From Trachelipus rathkii (lineage: Eukaryota; Arthropoda; Malacostraca; Isopoda; Trachelipodidae), in NCBI GenBank assembly GCA_015478945.1, contig JABUQX010097342.1, positions 1 to 32,500 of the forward strand: DNA of 32,500 nt. Reading direction: 5' to 3'. Position numbers and translations under genes: made by a program. Below, piece by piece: positions 20,457 to 29,935 of this stretch (position 1 is the stretch's first letter; each line of letters starts with the position of its first letter). The notes beneath the pieces are model-generated. The model made no database searches and was not told the origin of the DNA. It worked only from the letters and a program-made list of their open reading frames with translations.

Positions 20457-21029
20457 AAAGGTCTTGTACCGTCCCCATACCACCTCCCCCACAGATACTT
20501 AAAACATATAGAGGAGTGGGTAGAGGACTCCCTGCACAAAGGCTATATAAGACCCGTTTCAAGCGAACATTCAGCACCGCTGCTGATCATTCCAAAAAAG
20601 AGCGGGGAAGCAAGGGTAGTGGTCAACTATAGACTCTTAAATTCAAATACTATTTTGACGAGGTTCCCCATCCCGTGCATCAATGACATATTGAGCTCTC
20701 TAGGTAATAGTTGTATCTTTAGCTCCATTGACCTCAAACAGGGGTACACGGCCATGAAAATTGAGGAGGAAACACAACCGCTCCTTGCTTTCCGAACTAC
20801 AAGGGGCCAGTATTGCCCCACGCGTCTGAACTTTGGACTAGCAAATGCACCTAGCTATTTTGCAAAGTTAATGGAGTTTTGTTTACACCATCTTTTCGGC
20901 GACGCTTGCAGAGTTTTCCTCGACGACGTTCTTATCATGGGAACTTCTCTGGAAAACCATCTTGAAAACATAAAAAATGTCTTCGATGCATTTCGGAAAA
21001 ACAAGCTGAAAATGAAGCTTTCAAAATGA
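20457..21029 (+). CDS. Ty3/Gypsy reverse transcriptase, fingers and palm
   Basis: This copies element RNA into DNA. The frame is open from 20457, upstream of the first start-like codon at 20619. It contains EEWVEDSLHKGYIRPVSSEH, then PLLIIPKKSGEARVVVNYR, then the catalytic FSSIDLKQGY (first Asp), the LNFGLANAPSYFAKLM motif, and VFLDDVLIMG, where the usual YxDD box reads FLDD with both Asp kept. The frame breaks at 21029. Homology (LFLGFKISKNGISPDPIKL) continues in another frame to about 21138, where a second shift leads into the RNase H-integrase frame. It is closest to Ty3/Gypsy RTs by motif spacing. At least two indels make this copy defective as assembled. Confidence 0.9.
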   Translation, partial: KGLVPSPYHLPHRYLKHIEEWVEDSLHKGYIRPVSSEHSAPLLIIPKKSGEARVVVNYRLLNSNTILTRFPIPCINDILSSLGNSCIFSSIDLKQGYTAMKIEEETQPLLAFRTTRGQYCPTRLNFGLANAPSYFAKLMEFCLHHLFGDACRVFLDDVLIMGTSLENHLENIKNVFDAFRKNKLKMKLSK

Positions 21030-21139
21030 CAATTCCTAAGAACTTCTCTCCTCTTTCTCGGTTTTAAAATATCCAAAAATGGGATCAGCCCAGACCCCAT
21101 CAAACTTAAAACTCTGACAGCTTTCGGTCACCCACAAAC

Positions 21140-23029
21140 GTCGCAGAGACGCGCAGTTTACTTGGTTTCCTAAATTATTTTTCTCACCTACTGGACGGGT
21201 ACTCCCAAACTATTAAACCAATTACACACCTCATCAAAAAGAACAGCACTTTTTTCTGGGGTCCCGAGCAAGCAGAAGCCTTCGAAATACTTAAAAACAA
21301 ACTATTATTACAACCACAATTGTGTTACCCAGACTACAAAAAGCCATTTTTCATCAACACTGACGCTTCAAACATTGCTCTGGGAGCTGTTTTATTTCAA
21401 CTAGATGACAACAATAAAGAGAAACCCCTCGCCTTTATCTCAAGGTCTCTTTTTAAAGCAGAAACTAATTATCATACTCTTGAGTTGGAAGCTTTGGCTA
21501 TAGTTTTTGCCCTCCGCAAATTCAAAAACACTATTTTCGGTTATGAGGTGACAATCATTACAGATAATCAGCCTCTGATACATCTTATCAGACATAGGCA
21601 GCTATCTGGGAGACTCGAGCGTTGGAACCTATTCATTCAACATTTTAATCCCACGATTGTCTATAAACAAGGAAAACTTAATGTAGTTCCTGACTATTTA
21701 AGCCGAAACCCACCTGCTCTAACGTACACCCTCGCACAAAATACAATTTTGCCAAAAACAAGCTTTCATCTCACAAAAGAAACCTTCATTAAAGAACAAA
21801 AGGCCTGCGCTAGGTTAAAGGATCTTTATGATTTTGCGAAGCCATTAATCTCTCATAACAAACCTCTTCAGCAGCAAGACACCACCGCTGACACATTTCC
21901 ACATGTTCTCATTGACGACATTTTGCATTATGCAACACAAGATGGCACATTCTTACTCCAGGTACCGGATTCAATGATACATTCTATCATTGAATTCAAC
22001 CATGACTCTCTCCCATCTGGACATTGTGGCATTGAGAGAACAGTGTATAGAATCAGGGAAAGGTATATATTTCCAAGATTGCATACTCTGGTCAAAGAAT
22101 ATTGCACAACTTGCGTCTCATGCCAGAGAGTTAAAGGGAACAAGCCAAAGAAGGCAGAGATAAAAAGTTACCCGATTCCGCTGGAACCATTCTCGAAGAT
22201 TCATCTCGATGTACTGGGCCCTCTGCCTACCTGCAAGGAGACTAAAGCCAAATATATCTTGGTAATGAAGGACACCCTCACGAGATATGTGGAACTTGTC
22301 CCTCTCATCCAACACACAGCTAAAGATATAGCACAGGCATTGCTAGAAAGAGTTATATGTAGACATAGTACACCAGAAATAGTACTTTCAGACAGAGGCC
22401 CCGAACTAACATCCCATTTCTTCAAAGAGATTTGTAAACAGTGGGGTGTAAAAGCAGTAAACATCGTCGTTCGAAGACCTGAAGCTAACGGCCTCTCGGA
22501 GAGAGAAATGTTGAAGATTGCAAATCATTTGAGACACTACGTAAACTCGAACCACACGGACTGGGGTAAATTAATTCCTTTCACTCAAATAGCTATTAAC
22601 TCCACTTATAACTCTTCTATCGGTTGCACCCCACATTTCTTATTGTACACGTACAATAAGCGTCTTCCATGGGATCTCCCCAACTACATATCTCCTTTTA
22701 CTAAAGGATCTGAACCTCAAAAACCTATTCACAGTTACATTCAAGACCTTGCAGAAAGGGCTAATCTCATTCGAGACCAGGCTCGCCAACATCTTCAGCA
22801 AGAAACAACAACACAAATGAATAAACAACATAAGAAGGCAACTTCAACTCCGATTAGGGTTGGCGATTATGTGTTTGTAATAGACGTCAAGAAACCAGGG
22901 CAAAGTCCGAAATTGTTTTCCAAGTGGACCGGCCCGTTTTCTGTGAAACAGTTAGTCCATTTCAATAAGTTACTTTTGCAATGTTTAAAGACTTCCAAAA
23001 CTTTCATTGTGCATAGGGATAATAAATAA
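21140..23029 (+). CDS. RT connection, RNase H and integrase of pol
   Basis: A 630-codon open frame without a start of its own: it is the interior of pol, open from about 21140 (SLLGFLNYFSHLLDGY). Numbering from 21320, RNase H has FFINTDAS (D15), the Glu in YHTLELEALA, TDNQ (D82) and VPDYLSR (D125). Integrase follows with its HHCC finger (H228, H235, C265, C268). The catalytic triad is D297 (FSKIHLDVLG), D358 (VLSDRGPE) and E394 (ANGLSEREM), spaced DD35E, and the GPY/F module is KWTGPF (538-540) near the C-terminus. All expected catalytic residues are present. The stop after VHRDNK at 23029 is probably another frameshift, because the next frame continues with matching sequence (KLRANNIP). Confidence 0.93.
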   Translation, partial: VAETRSLLGFLNYFSHLLDGYSQTIKPITHLIKKNSTFFWGPEQAEAFEILKNKLLLQPQLCYPDYKKPFFINTDASNIALGAVLFQLDDNNKEKPLAFISRSLFKAETNYHTLELEALAIVFALRKFKNTIFGYEVTIITDNQPLIHLIRHRQLSGRLERWNLFIQHFNPTIVYKQGKLNVVPDYLSRNPPALTYTLAQNTILPKTSFHLTKETFIKEQKACARLKDLYDFAKPLISHNKPLQQQDTTADTFPHVLIDDILHYATQDGTFLLQVPDSMIHSIIEFNHDSLPSGHCGIERTVYRIRERYIFPRLHTLVKEYCTTCVSCQRVKGNKPKKAEIKSYPIPLEPFSKIHLDVLGPLPTCKETKAKYILVMKDTLTRYVELVPLIQHTAKDIAQALLERVICRHSTPEIVLSDRGPELTSHFFKEICKQWGVKAVNIVVRRPEANGLSEREMLKIANHLRHYVNSNHTDWGKLIPFTQIAINSTYNSSIGCTPHFLLYTYNKRLPWDLPNYISPFTKGSEPQKPIHSYIQDLAERANLIRDQARQHLQQETTTQMNKQHKKATSTPIRVGDYVFVIDVKKPGQSPKLFSKWTGPFSVKQLVHFNKLLLQCLKTSKTFIVHRDNK

Positions 23030-23845
23030 CTAAACTTAGAGCTAATAATATTCCAATTTCTACTACCAACCCCAAAAATGATCTTGTACCATCTAATAAA
23101 CCCCCTCCAAATATAGTTCAACAGATCCAACCCATTGCCCCACCTCCCCCTACCCCACCTATTCCTAGCACCATCTATTTCGACAGACAACTTCCACCTC
23201 TTTGCAAACCCCCCCTCAGGAAATCATTCAACTCCCCCTTCCCCACCACCAGCAAACTTTACACTTCTCCTCCTCCCCCACCCTCAATCTGCTTCTCCTC
23301 CCCTACCTCAAACTCCTTCTCTTCTTCAACCTCAGGCTCCTTCTCCTCCTCCTCCCCCATCTTCTCCTTTACCTAGTTCTCATCTACCACTTCCATCAAC
23401 TTCTCTCTCAACTCCTCCATCTCAAACTCATTCAAAACCTACCTCCCACGCCCACCTACCAAGCCCAAAGAAAAACTTCTTTTTCTCCCCTTCCCCTCCA
23501 AAGAGAATGTCCTTTAAAGGTTTTCCCACCACCATACCCCCCAGATTATCTTTTGATGAATCTCCACCATCACAGCCTTCAGCACCTCAAATGGAACCTC
23601 CAACACAACCCCCATTACCACCCAAGTATCACTTCAAAGTAGCTCATCCGATACCAACTCCACGTCCACCACCACCACCTCCACCAATCCCATACGAACC
23701 TTTACAACCTCCTTCATCATTCCCACTACCTTCTCTTCAAGACACAATTCCACAACGTCCTCCATCCACAGCTAGAAATACATCACCTCCTTCTCCACCA
23801 GATGACCGATCCAGAGATCACACTTTTGTCCCAATTTCCCAATGA
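23030..23845 (+). CDS. Proline-rich C-terminal extension of pol
   Basis: After the integrase stop, a frame shifted by one base runs KLRANNIPIST..., then becomes very Pro/Ser/Thr-rich (poly-Pro stretches such as PPPPPPP near 23670-23690) and, after further phase changes, ends at 23845 with FVPISQ. The 236-codon frame 23135-23845 is its longest piece. Such a domain would be disordered. Ty3/Gypsy integrases often have variable tails (chromodomain or basic), but a proline-rich tail of about 260 residues is unusual to me. It could also be a separate small ORF before env. The C-rich strand bias is far from the AT-rich neighbourhood. Confidence 0.6.
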
Positions 23846-23988
23846 GAAACACAAACATTCCTCATCCCATGTCCTTAAGGGACAGACAACAGAGAACAAT
23901 AACTAGAGGAGGCAGACAATATTATTTACCACCACAACAAAATATTCCTCGAGGTAGAGGTTTTCCACCAAGACATCACAAGCCGTGA
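23842..23988 (+). CDS. Short Arg/Gly-rich ORF overlapping the end of the proline-rich frame
   Basis: A 48-codon frame starting at ATG 23842, overlapping the preceding TGA by the ATGA arrangement. It encodes a basic peptide with TRGGRQYYLP and PRGRGFPPRHH motifs resembling RGG boxes that bind nucleic acid. It may be the natural end of the pol tail in another phase, or an independent small protein. An ATGA stop-start overlap would permit reinitiation. It is too short to assign to a family. Confidence 0.45.
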   Translation: MRNTNIPHPMSLRDRQQRTITRGGRQYYLPPQQNIPRGRGFPPRHHKP

Positions 23989-24206
23989 ATATTTATTTAG
24001 TTTTCTTTTAAAAACTCCCAAGGGGAGAACAATTTATACTTACACCAACCGTAATAAATATAAAAAATTATTAAATAGACATTTTAAATATGCAAAATAG
24101 GAAAAGTTAAACCCATTTTCCAAGTAATAAGATACTTGTTTTTTTTTAACAACAAAATATTGAAACAAAAACCATCTCTCATAAAATTTTTCATATATCT
24201 TCTCAC

Positions 24207-24208
24207 AG
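24207..24208 (+). promoter_or_regulatory. Candidate 3' splice site for env mRNA
   Basis: A pyrimidine-rich run TTTTTCATATATCTTCTCACAG ends at 24208, six bases before the env ATG. The position is what a spliced env message needs. Confidence 0.4.
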
Positions 24209-24213
24209 GAATC

Positions 24214-25338
24214 ATGCATGTAATTTGGTTCTTCTTTCAAATACTATTATCAACTTCCTTCGCTCTGGAAAAAGAAAACAAATATGAAGTACACCCAGGA
24301 TTCATAGCAAAACGAATAGGACAGATCAAATTCATCACTTCCTATCTAGAAATACACACAGACTTAAGATGTACAACAGAAATTTTTCAACAAATACAAA
24401 GGGTAGTAAGCAAAAATAATAACTTAACATCTATTTATATCCCTTATTTGCAAGACCGGTATAAAAGTAGATTTTATTCAGATGAAACTAATACTTCCCC
24501 AGAATTAAGTTATATAAAAATGTTATTGGACGAAAGTCAAAAGAAATTCATAGCTTTGTCAAAAGATCCCTGGGTTCTATCTCATGTAAAAACTCAGCCT
24601 TCAGCACACCCCAGGAAAATCAAAAGAGGTCTTATGGACATAGGCGGTTCAGCTTTGCAATACCTATTTGGAACCGCCACCATGAATGATATTCAAAAGC
24701 TCAAAACTAGAATAGACATATTACAAGATACACGAACCCACTTGTATAATTTAAAAGAACAAATACATAATAATACCAACACATTAACAGCCATAAAAGA
24801 TAACCTAATAGTCATCACAAAGTACGTAAATGCATCAATTTCTTCAATAGAGCTTCAACAAGAACTCCTAAAGTTAAACATTTACCTCAACTTAGAAAAG
24901 ATCATCTCAGATAATATATATAATCTTATTAGGACAGTTCAGAACATCTGGGAAAACGCCAAAACACATAACACTCCTCTAAATTTGTATTCATATGACA
25001 TCATACTTGAACTTATTCAAAACAGCAGTCAAACTCTACATCATCAGCCAATACTTCCTCTTAACCGCGAAAATTTCTACCAATTTCTTACTTTCTCCTG
25101 GTCATATATTCAAGGAAATCACCCCTATACAGTATCTACAATCATACCATTCTCCGAAGAAACCCATTATGAAGCTTACCACATCATCCCGTTTCCAACC
25201 CCTTTCAATGACACATATTCTAGAATTATACTGCATAACCCTTATCCATATTACTTTTTAAACCATAAAACTTTAAAATTCACTTACAGCACAACTCTTT
25301 CAGAAGAGATTTGCAAAGCACTTAAAATGATAAATTAA
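24214..25338 (+). pseudogene. F-like envelope protein, N-terminal part (errantivirus-type env)
   Basis: Starts at ATG 24214, chosen because it begins a good signal peptide (hydrophobic run, Ser/Ala end) right after a splice-acceptor-like site. The frame is open upstream to 24136 without a better start. The ectodomain carries several N-x-S/T sites. A basic furin-type site, RKIKR, lies at 24613-24627, followed at once by a Gly/Ala-rich hydrophobic segment in the position of a fusion peptide. Then comes a long predicted coiled coil (Leu/Ile heptads about 24690-24930). This plan matches baculovirus-F-like envelope proteins of insect errantiviruses. A TAA at 25336-25338 stops the frame, a second TAA lies 51-54 bases on, and homology continues beyond, so the gene is interrupted. 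As an old genomic copy it is described only. Confidence 0.82.
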
Positions 25339-26070
25339 TTATTTGTTCCTTCAAAATCTTATGACACCAAAAAAAGTTATTCAAGATTGTAATTTTTGTC
25401 AGCCATAACTTTTAAACCCAATACCACATTCTGTAACTATAATACCTATCCTTACAAACTACCTTACTCTCTTAAAGTTGGAAACTACACTTTAATCTCT
25501 TTTTCTTCTCCTATAACCGCTTCTATCTCTTGCCCTATGAAACAGCCGAAGTTAGGCACCAGTGCAATATTCTCCCCCTCCAAGGATGCACCCTGGTATC
25601 TGAAAACTACTCTTTCAAATACCCTCCACACTCTTCCTTGCAGACCAACTGGCTTTCAAGAGACCCTCAGTTTCCTGAACACCTAGAGACATCTCATGAC
25701 TTCCTTCCAAATATAACTTCTTTTACTTCCAAGTTGAAATTGAAATCTATTCACCCGCATTGGGACGCTTCGTTAGATAACATAAACAAAACTTTACGGA
25801 CTCAGGAATTAATCAACATCCATTCATTTCCATATCTGGTCTTTCCAATTTTCCATGCTATTTCCTCTGCACAGTAGGACACATCTTTTATCTTAACACT
25901 CCGTCCGATCAGGCAGTTTTTCGCAACCCCTCCGACAGCTCTTCGGTAGTACGAGTATCCATTACATACCGTCCTTACAGAGAGCTCCATTATCAGAACC
26001 TAAAACAACTCCACCAGTGTATCCCGAAATAGAGCCAATCTACTCAAACCCATCTGCCAAAATCGTTTGA
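25339..26070 (+). pseudogene. Env C-terminal part: Cys-rich region, membrane-proximal region and tail
   Basis: Continues env across two in-frame stops. The same frame runs from 25393 to 25686, but from about 25530 the neighbouring frame (to 25877) shows the better-conserved Cys pattern with a GCTLVSENY motif typical of this family, so a frameshift lies near 25530. Open reading stops at 25877. A hydrophobic stretch that may be the transmembrane segment is around 25825-25890, in mixed frames. The tail frame ends at TGA 26068-26070 and holds a PPVY motif, a class of late-budding/WW-binding motif. The last 100 bases are within the repeat shared with 13734 onward. Confidence 0.6.
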
Positions 26071-26088
26071 CAGGAATTTTTTTTCTCT

Positions 26089-26100
26089 GGCAAGGGGACT
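26089..26100 (+). promoter_or_regulatory. Candidate polypurine tract
   Basis: GGCAAGGGGACT follows the env stop by about 20 bases. In LTR elements the plus-strand primer lies directly before the 3' LTR, so this argues that the LTR proper begins at about 26101. No other purine tract is seen before 25968, though AAGGGGAGAA at about 24012 is similar in sequence. Confidence 0.5.
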
Positions 26101-26913
26101 CATAATACAAAAGAGAGCATTTTGTATAGGAAATTTTTTTGAAAAAACCCACGCTTTCTTCAAAGTCCTAATTTTTTTTTTTTTTGATAAATAAAATAAT
26201 ATAGATAAAACTTAAACCCCCTTTTCCTTTGTCTTCTCAATTTTCTGATAGGCTAAAAGAACCATCGAACGATGTTTCCCCAAATCCCCCACTCACTTCT
26301 CCGTTTCTCGCATCTGAATATAAATTTCAAACGTTCCACTTCGCCAATTGATTAGATTCTAATCCTAGTGTTTTTTTTTTTGTTACGTTTTCGTGTGTGT
26401 GGTTCTTTGTTTAGTTCTTCGATCTTTATATTTATCATGAATCCTATTTACATATTCCTGATAATTAAAAAAAAAAACTTTCAAAAGCTGTATTCATGAA
26501 AATTCTGCAAAGGAAATTTAAATCATTTCCCGCACGTAAGACTTTTTAGCATCAATTTAAGGGGGTTAGCATCTCTCCCCCCCTCATGCGCTCCAGCAGC
26601 TATTTGCCCATGCCGGATCATTTTCTGATTTCGTGGACCTATAATTATGTGCATATTCCAGAACTCCTAATTTTGAACACTTTTAAAAGCTGGTGAGTCA
26701 ATTTTCTTATATATATTATTTATAGATCCAATTTTATAAAAACTTTTCAGTAATACTCCTAGGGACAGCTATGCTAAAACTCTAATACCACCTTCTTGTT
26801 TTGTGCATTAACTCAGGCCCGAGTGTTTTACTGTGAGACAGGCTTAAGGCTCACGATTATGAATAGTTTTTTTCTTTGAACTATTACTGAAATGATTATG
26901 TGCTCTGAGAGGC

Positions 26914-26926
26914 ATTTTTATTTTTA

Positions 26927-26978
<52 letters not shown>

Positions 26979-27152
26979 TTATCAGAACGCGAATGAAAAG
27001 GGAAAGACTTTATTTTTATATTATTATTATTATTATTATTTTTTATCAAGAGAACGCGAAATGAAAAGAGAAAGGCTTTTAATTTTTAAATATTATATAT
27101 TATTATTTTTTTTTATCAGAACGCGAATGAAAAGGGAAAGGCTTTATTTTTA

Positions 27153-27251
<99 letters not shown>

Positions 27252-27370
27252 TTTATCAGAACGCAAATGAAAAGGGAAAGACGATAATTTTTATATTATT
27301 ATTATTTTTTTATCAGAACGCGAGTGAATAGTTTATCGCATTTTTATGATTATTTTTATTATTATTATTA
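26914..27370 (+). repeat. (ATT)n minisatellite within downstream LTR
   Basis: Same unit as at 14652, with a greatly expanded ATT tract at about 27155-27252. The Leu/Ile-only frame across it is not a gene. Confidence 0.92.
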
Positions 27371-27438
27371 CCCAGACGCAGAAGCACTAGTGAAAGGCAT
27401 TTTTATGTTAATATTACTTTTAATTTTATAATTTTTTT

Positions 27439-28050
27439 GCTACATTTAGTAATAAGACTTTAATATGAGTCGTATTACTATATGATCTGCATGGGCGCTC
27501 CACCCCTATCGCCGATTTTTTTTCGTCCCTTTGACTTTGTGAAAATTTAGTTAATGTCAAGACTTGATTTAGACTCATAAGTAAATTTGTTTAATAAGAA
27601 TATATTGTCTTTTTTGTAATTTATTTTATGCTACATTTAGTAATAAGACTTTAATGTGAGTCGTATTACTATATGATCTGACTTGGGCGCTCCACCCCTA
27701 TCGCCGATTTTTTTTCGTCCCTTTAAGACTTTGTGAAATTTAGTTAATGTCAAGACTTGATTTAGACTCATAAGTAAATTTGTTTAATAAGAATATATTG
27801 TCTTTTTTTGTAATTTATTTTATGCTACATTTAGTAATAAGACTTTAATGTGAGTCGTATTACTATATGATCTGACTTGGGCGCTCCACCCCTATCGCCG
27901 ATTTTTTTTTTGTCCCTTTAAGACTTTGTGAAATTTAGTTAATGTCAAGACTTGATTTAGACTCCTAAGTATATTTGTTTAATAAGAATATATTGTTTCT
28001 TTTTTTTAATTTATTTATGCTACATTTAGTATAAGACTTTTAATGTGGAA
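27439..28050 (+). repeat. About 191-bp tandem repeats within downstream LTR
   Basis: Units start at GCTACATTTAG at 27439, 27630, 27824 and 28019: three full copies and one partial. One more than in the upstream LTR. Confidence 0.93.
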
Positions 28051-28577
28051 GTCGTATTGCTAACTATGAACTGAATTTGTCGGAGTAAGAGGAGTTTTTC
28101 AGGTTTAGAAATCTTTTTTATTTATTATTATTAAATCACTTTAACTAACCGAACGAGAAATATTTTGTAATTTTATTATTACTATTGTTGAATCCAGATG
28201 AAGAGTTGAGAAATTGTAATTTTTATTTTTGTAATTAATATTGAATACAAGATGGGGACTCTGAAATATGTTTTTTTTAAGGGAAAATGATTTTTGTTAA
28301 TAGTTTAATTTCAAACTTAAAAATCCACCACATTTATAGTTAAACTTTTTTTTTGTTGGGGATGTTCATATTACTTTTCTATTCTATGAAGATTTTTTTT
28401 TTGATGAGTATTTCAAATTTTTTTTGCGTTTGTATTGATTCCATTTTTTTTCTTGCTCTTTTAGGCAATCGGTGTTGAGAATAAAAAAATAAACATTTTG
28501 GAAAAAAGTGTGTTTGTTGCGCTCCTACCATAAAGGCATCATTATTTGATATCCCAGAAAAAAAGATATTTTGGGAT

Positions 28578-28710
28578 ATATTATATATATATATATATAT
28601 ATAATATATAAATATTTATATATATCATGTATAGGTATACATATATATATATATTTATTTAATATAATATATATATATAATATAATATATATATAATATA
28701 TAATATTACT
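28578..28710. repeat. (TA)n microsatellite
   Basis: TA array directly after the LTR end. It prevents recognition of a target-site duplication. Confidence 0.93.
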
Positions 28711-28729
28711 TATTATTGAGAACGATTAA

Positions 28730-28828
28730 GATGATTTTCGCGATGATGAAGATGATGTATTGTACAATTTTGACGATGACGATGAGATTATTGTAAATTT
28801 TGACGATTACGATGACGATGACGATTAA
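28730..28828 (+). repeat. GAY trinucleotide tract, would encode an acidic peptide
   Basis: GAT/GAC triplets in one phase are interrupted by two copies of (T/A)AATTTTGACGAT(G/T)ACGATGA. The phase with Asp codons is open for 32 codons and stops at TAA 28826-28828. It could be the last piece of an acidic protein exon or simply a trinucleotide microsatellite. No start codon or upstream homology is visible. Confidence 0.6.
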
Positions 28829-28979
28829 TTGAAAAAGTATATGTTAAAAATTTAGCAAATTTATAATAAGAAAGGATTAAATTATGTTCACTTCATTCTT
28901 ATTTAAATGTGTAAATACATTAAGAACCACATTAAATACATAGAAGTTTTCCCTGTTATTCATAATTTCTATAAATAAT

Positions 28980-29005
28980 ATAATTATATATAATAATAAT
29001 AATAA

Positions 29006-29081
<76 letters not shown>

Positions 29082-29088
29082 TATAATA

Positions 29089-29128
<40 letters not shown>

Positions 29129-29135
29129 TATAATA
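28980..29135. repeat. (TAA)n microsatellite
   Basis: Near-perfect TAA array with a few TATA interruptions. The minus-strand Ile/Leu frame across it is rejected. Confidence 0.95.
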
Positions 29136-29516
29136 TCTCTTGATAATAACACTGATCAACAACATTTTTCTGGCATTAGGTTTCCCAACGGTTTTAATGT
29201 AATTCTGGGATGTTGATTTCAAATCCGTAATCGGTTTTTGTCTATCACATCAGGTTTTTGAGATATCACATTATGCAGTTTCAAATATAAGTCAGCAAAT
29301 GATGCATCATTCTTTTGAATATCTGAAACAGTGTGCAGATAAGGAATAAGGTAAGATACAATATACAATAAGAATGAAAAATACTTAATGATCCGTAGCA
29401 CAAATTTGTGATAGTGAATGCATATAAAGTTGTGAGTGAAACATTATTACCATTTTAGATTTGACATGTAAAATTAAGGACAATATGTACAAAAATGTAA
29501 ATTGACAATAGTGATG
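29136..29516 (-). other. Region after the conserved minus-strand fragment
   Basis: Two short minus-strand open pieces (29219-29401 and about 29135-29222) have non-random composition, for instance KLHNVISQKPDVIDKNRL and QNYIKTVGKPNARKMLL, and would join with one frameshift near 29220. They lie downstream of the stop of the next feature and may be an exon or another part of the same repeat family. I do not recognise them. Confidence 0.35.
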
Positions 29517-29920
29517 TTACATCTGCGTAAACGACCTCTTCTTTGACGATATCCGATGTACAGCTTGTGGAACGTCTCTCATCAAGGACCAGCAGTAATC
29601 TGCCATCATGTTGGTGTCCCATCGTCCTTTGTAGCATTCTTCCATAACATTAATGTATTGATGAAAGCGTTCACCTTGCTCTTCGCTCACGTGATCCAGG
29701 TTCTCTGGAAAGTCGTCTAAGTGACTATGTAAGTAGTGAACTTTGATATTCATTCTACATCCAAGTGCTTGGAAACTCAAGAGCAGCTCCTCCACAATCT
29801 CTCGGTAGTTGTCCACTTTCCTGTTCCCAAGTAAATTCCGTCCCACATCAGAGAATGCATTTCAAGCTCTAGCCTCTGCCGCAGGCATTATTGCTTGTTG
29901 TAACAAAGTGTGGATCACAG
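29517..29920 (-). pseudogene. C-terminal fragment of a repetitive arthropod protein family
   Basis: The clean frame is 29517-29846 (109 codons); homologous-looking sequence (AFSDVGRNLLGNRKVDNY) extends it to 29861. One in-frame stop at 29862-29864 separates a further open piece up to about 29920, where the GGCCCC array begins. Recognisable blocks are SFQALGCRMNIKVHYLHSHL, FPENLDHVSEEQGERFHQ and GRWDTNMMADYCWSLMRD, ending in a basic KKRSFTQM. From memory I associate this signature with uncharacterised multi-copy proteins in many arthropod genomes, probably of mobile-element origin; I cannot name a superfamily. The many Cys, His and Trp positions and intact C-terminus suggest a real coding past. 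Confidence 0.6.
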
Positions 29921-29935
29921 ATAGGAACCGACCGG

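Larger units (their letters stand above)
25968..28577 (+). repeat. Downstream long terminal repeat copy
   Basis: Matches 13734-15943 in order and mostly base for base, with differences largely in homopolymer and tandem-repeat length. It is about 400 bases longer because it has an additional 190-bp unit, a longer ATT array and a segment near 28055-28190 absent upstream. The polypurine candidate GGCAAGGGGACT is at 26089-26100. The AATAAA cluster is near 28480 with a GT-rich tract after it. Homology ends at the TATCCCA..TGGGATA hairpin (28549-28579), where a TA array begins. Confidence 0.88.

Noticed and set aside
23202..23642. Leu/Ser-rich alternative frame inside the proline-rich region
   Set aside because: It is the +1 shadow of Pro codons (CCT/CTC); the Pro frame continues from the integrase end.
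24995..25261. Alternative 88-codon frame inside env
   Set aside because: Shadow of the env frame, which has the cleavage site, coiled coil and glycosylation sites.
27640..27680. TAATACGACTCAC on the minus strand, like the start of a phage T7 promoter
   Set aside because: It matches only the first 13 bases, lacks the TATAG initiation part, and recurs as part of each 191-bp LTR repeat in a eukaryotic element; coincidence.
28956..29270. Minus-strand Leu/Ile-rich frame looking like a membrane protein
   Set aside because: Product of the TAA microsatellite; only its first 30 codons lie outside the array.
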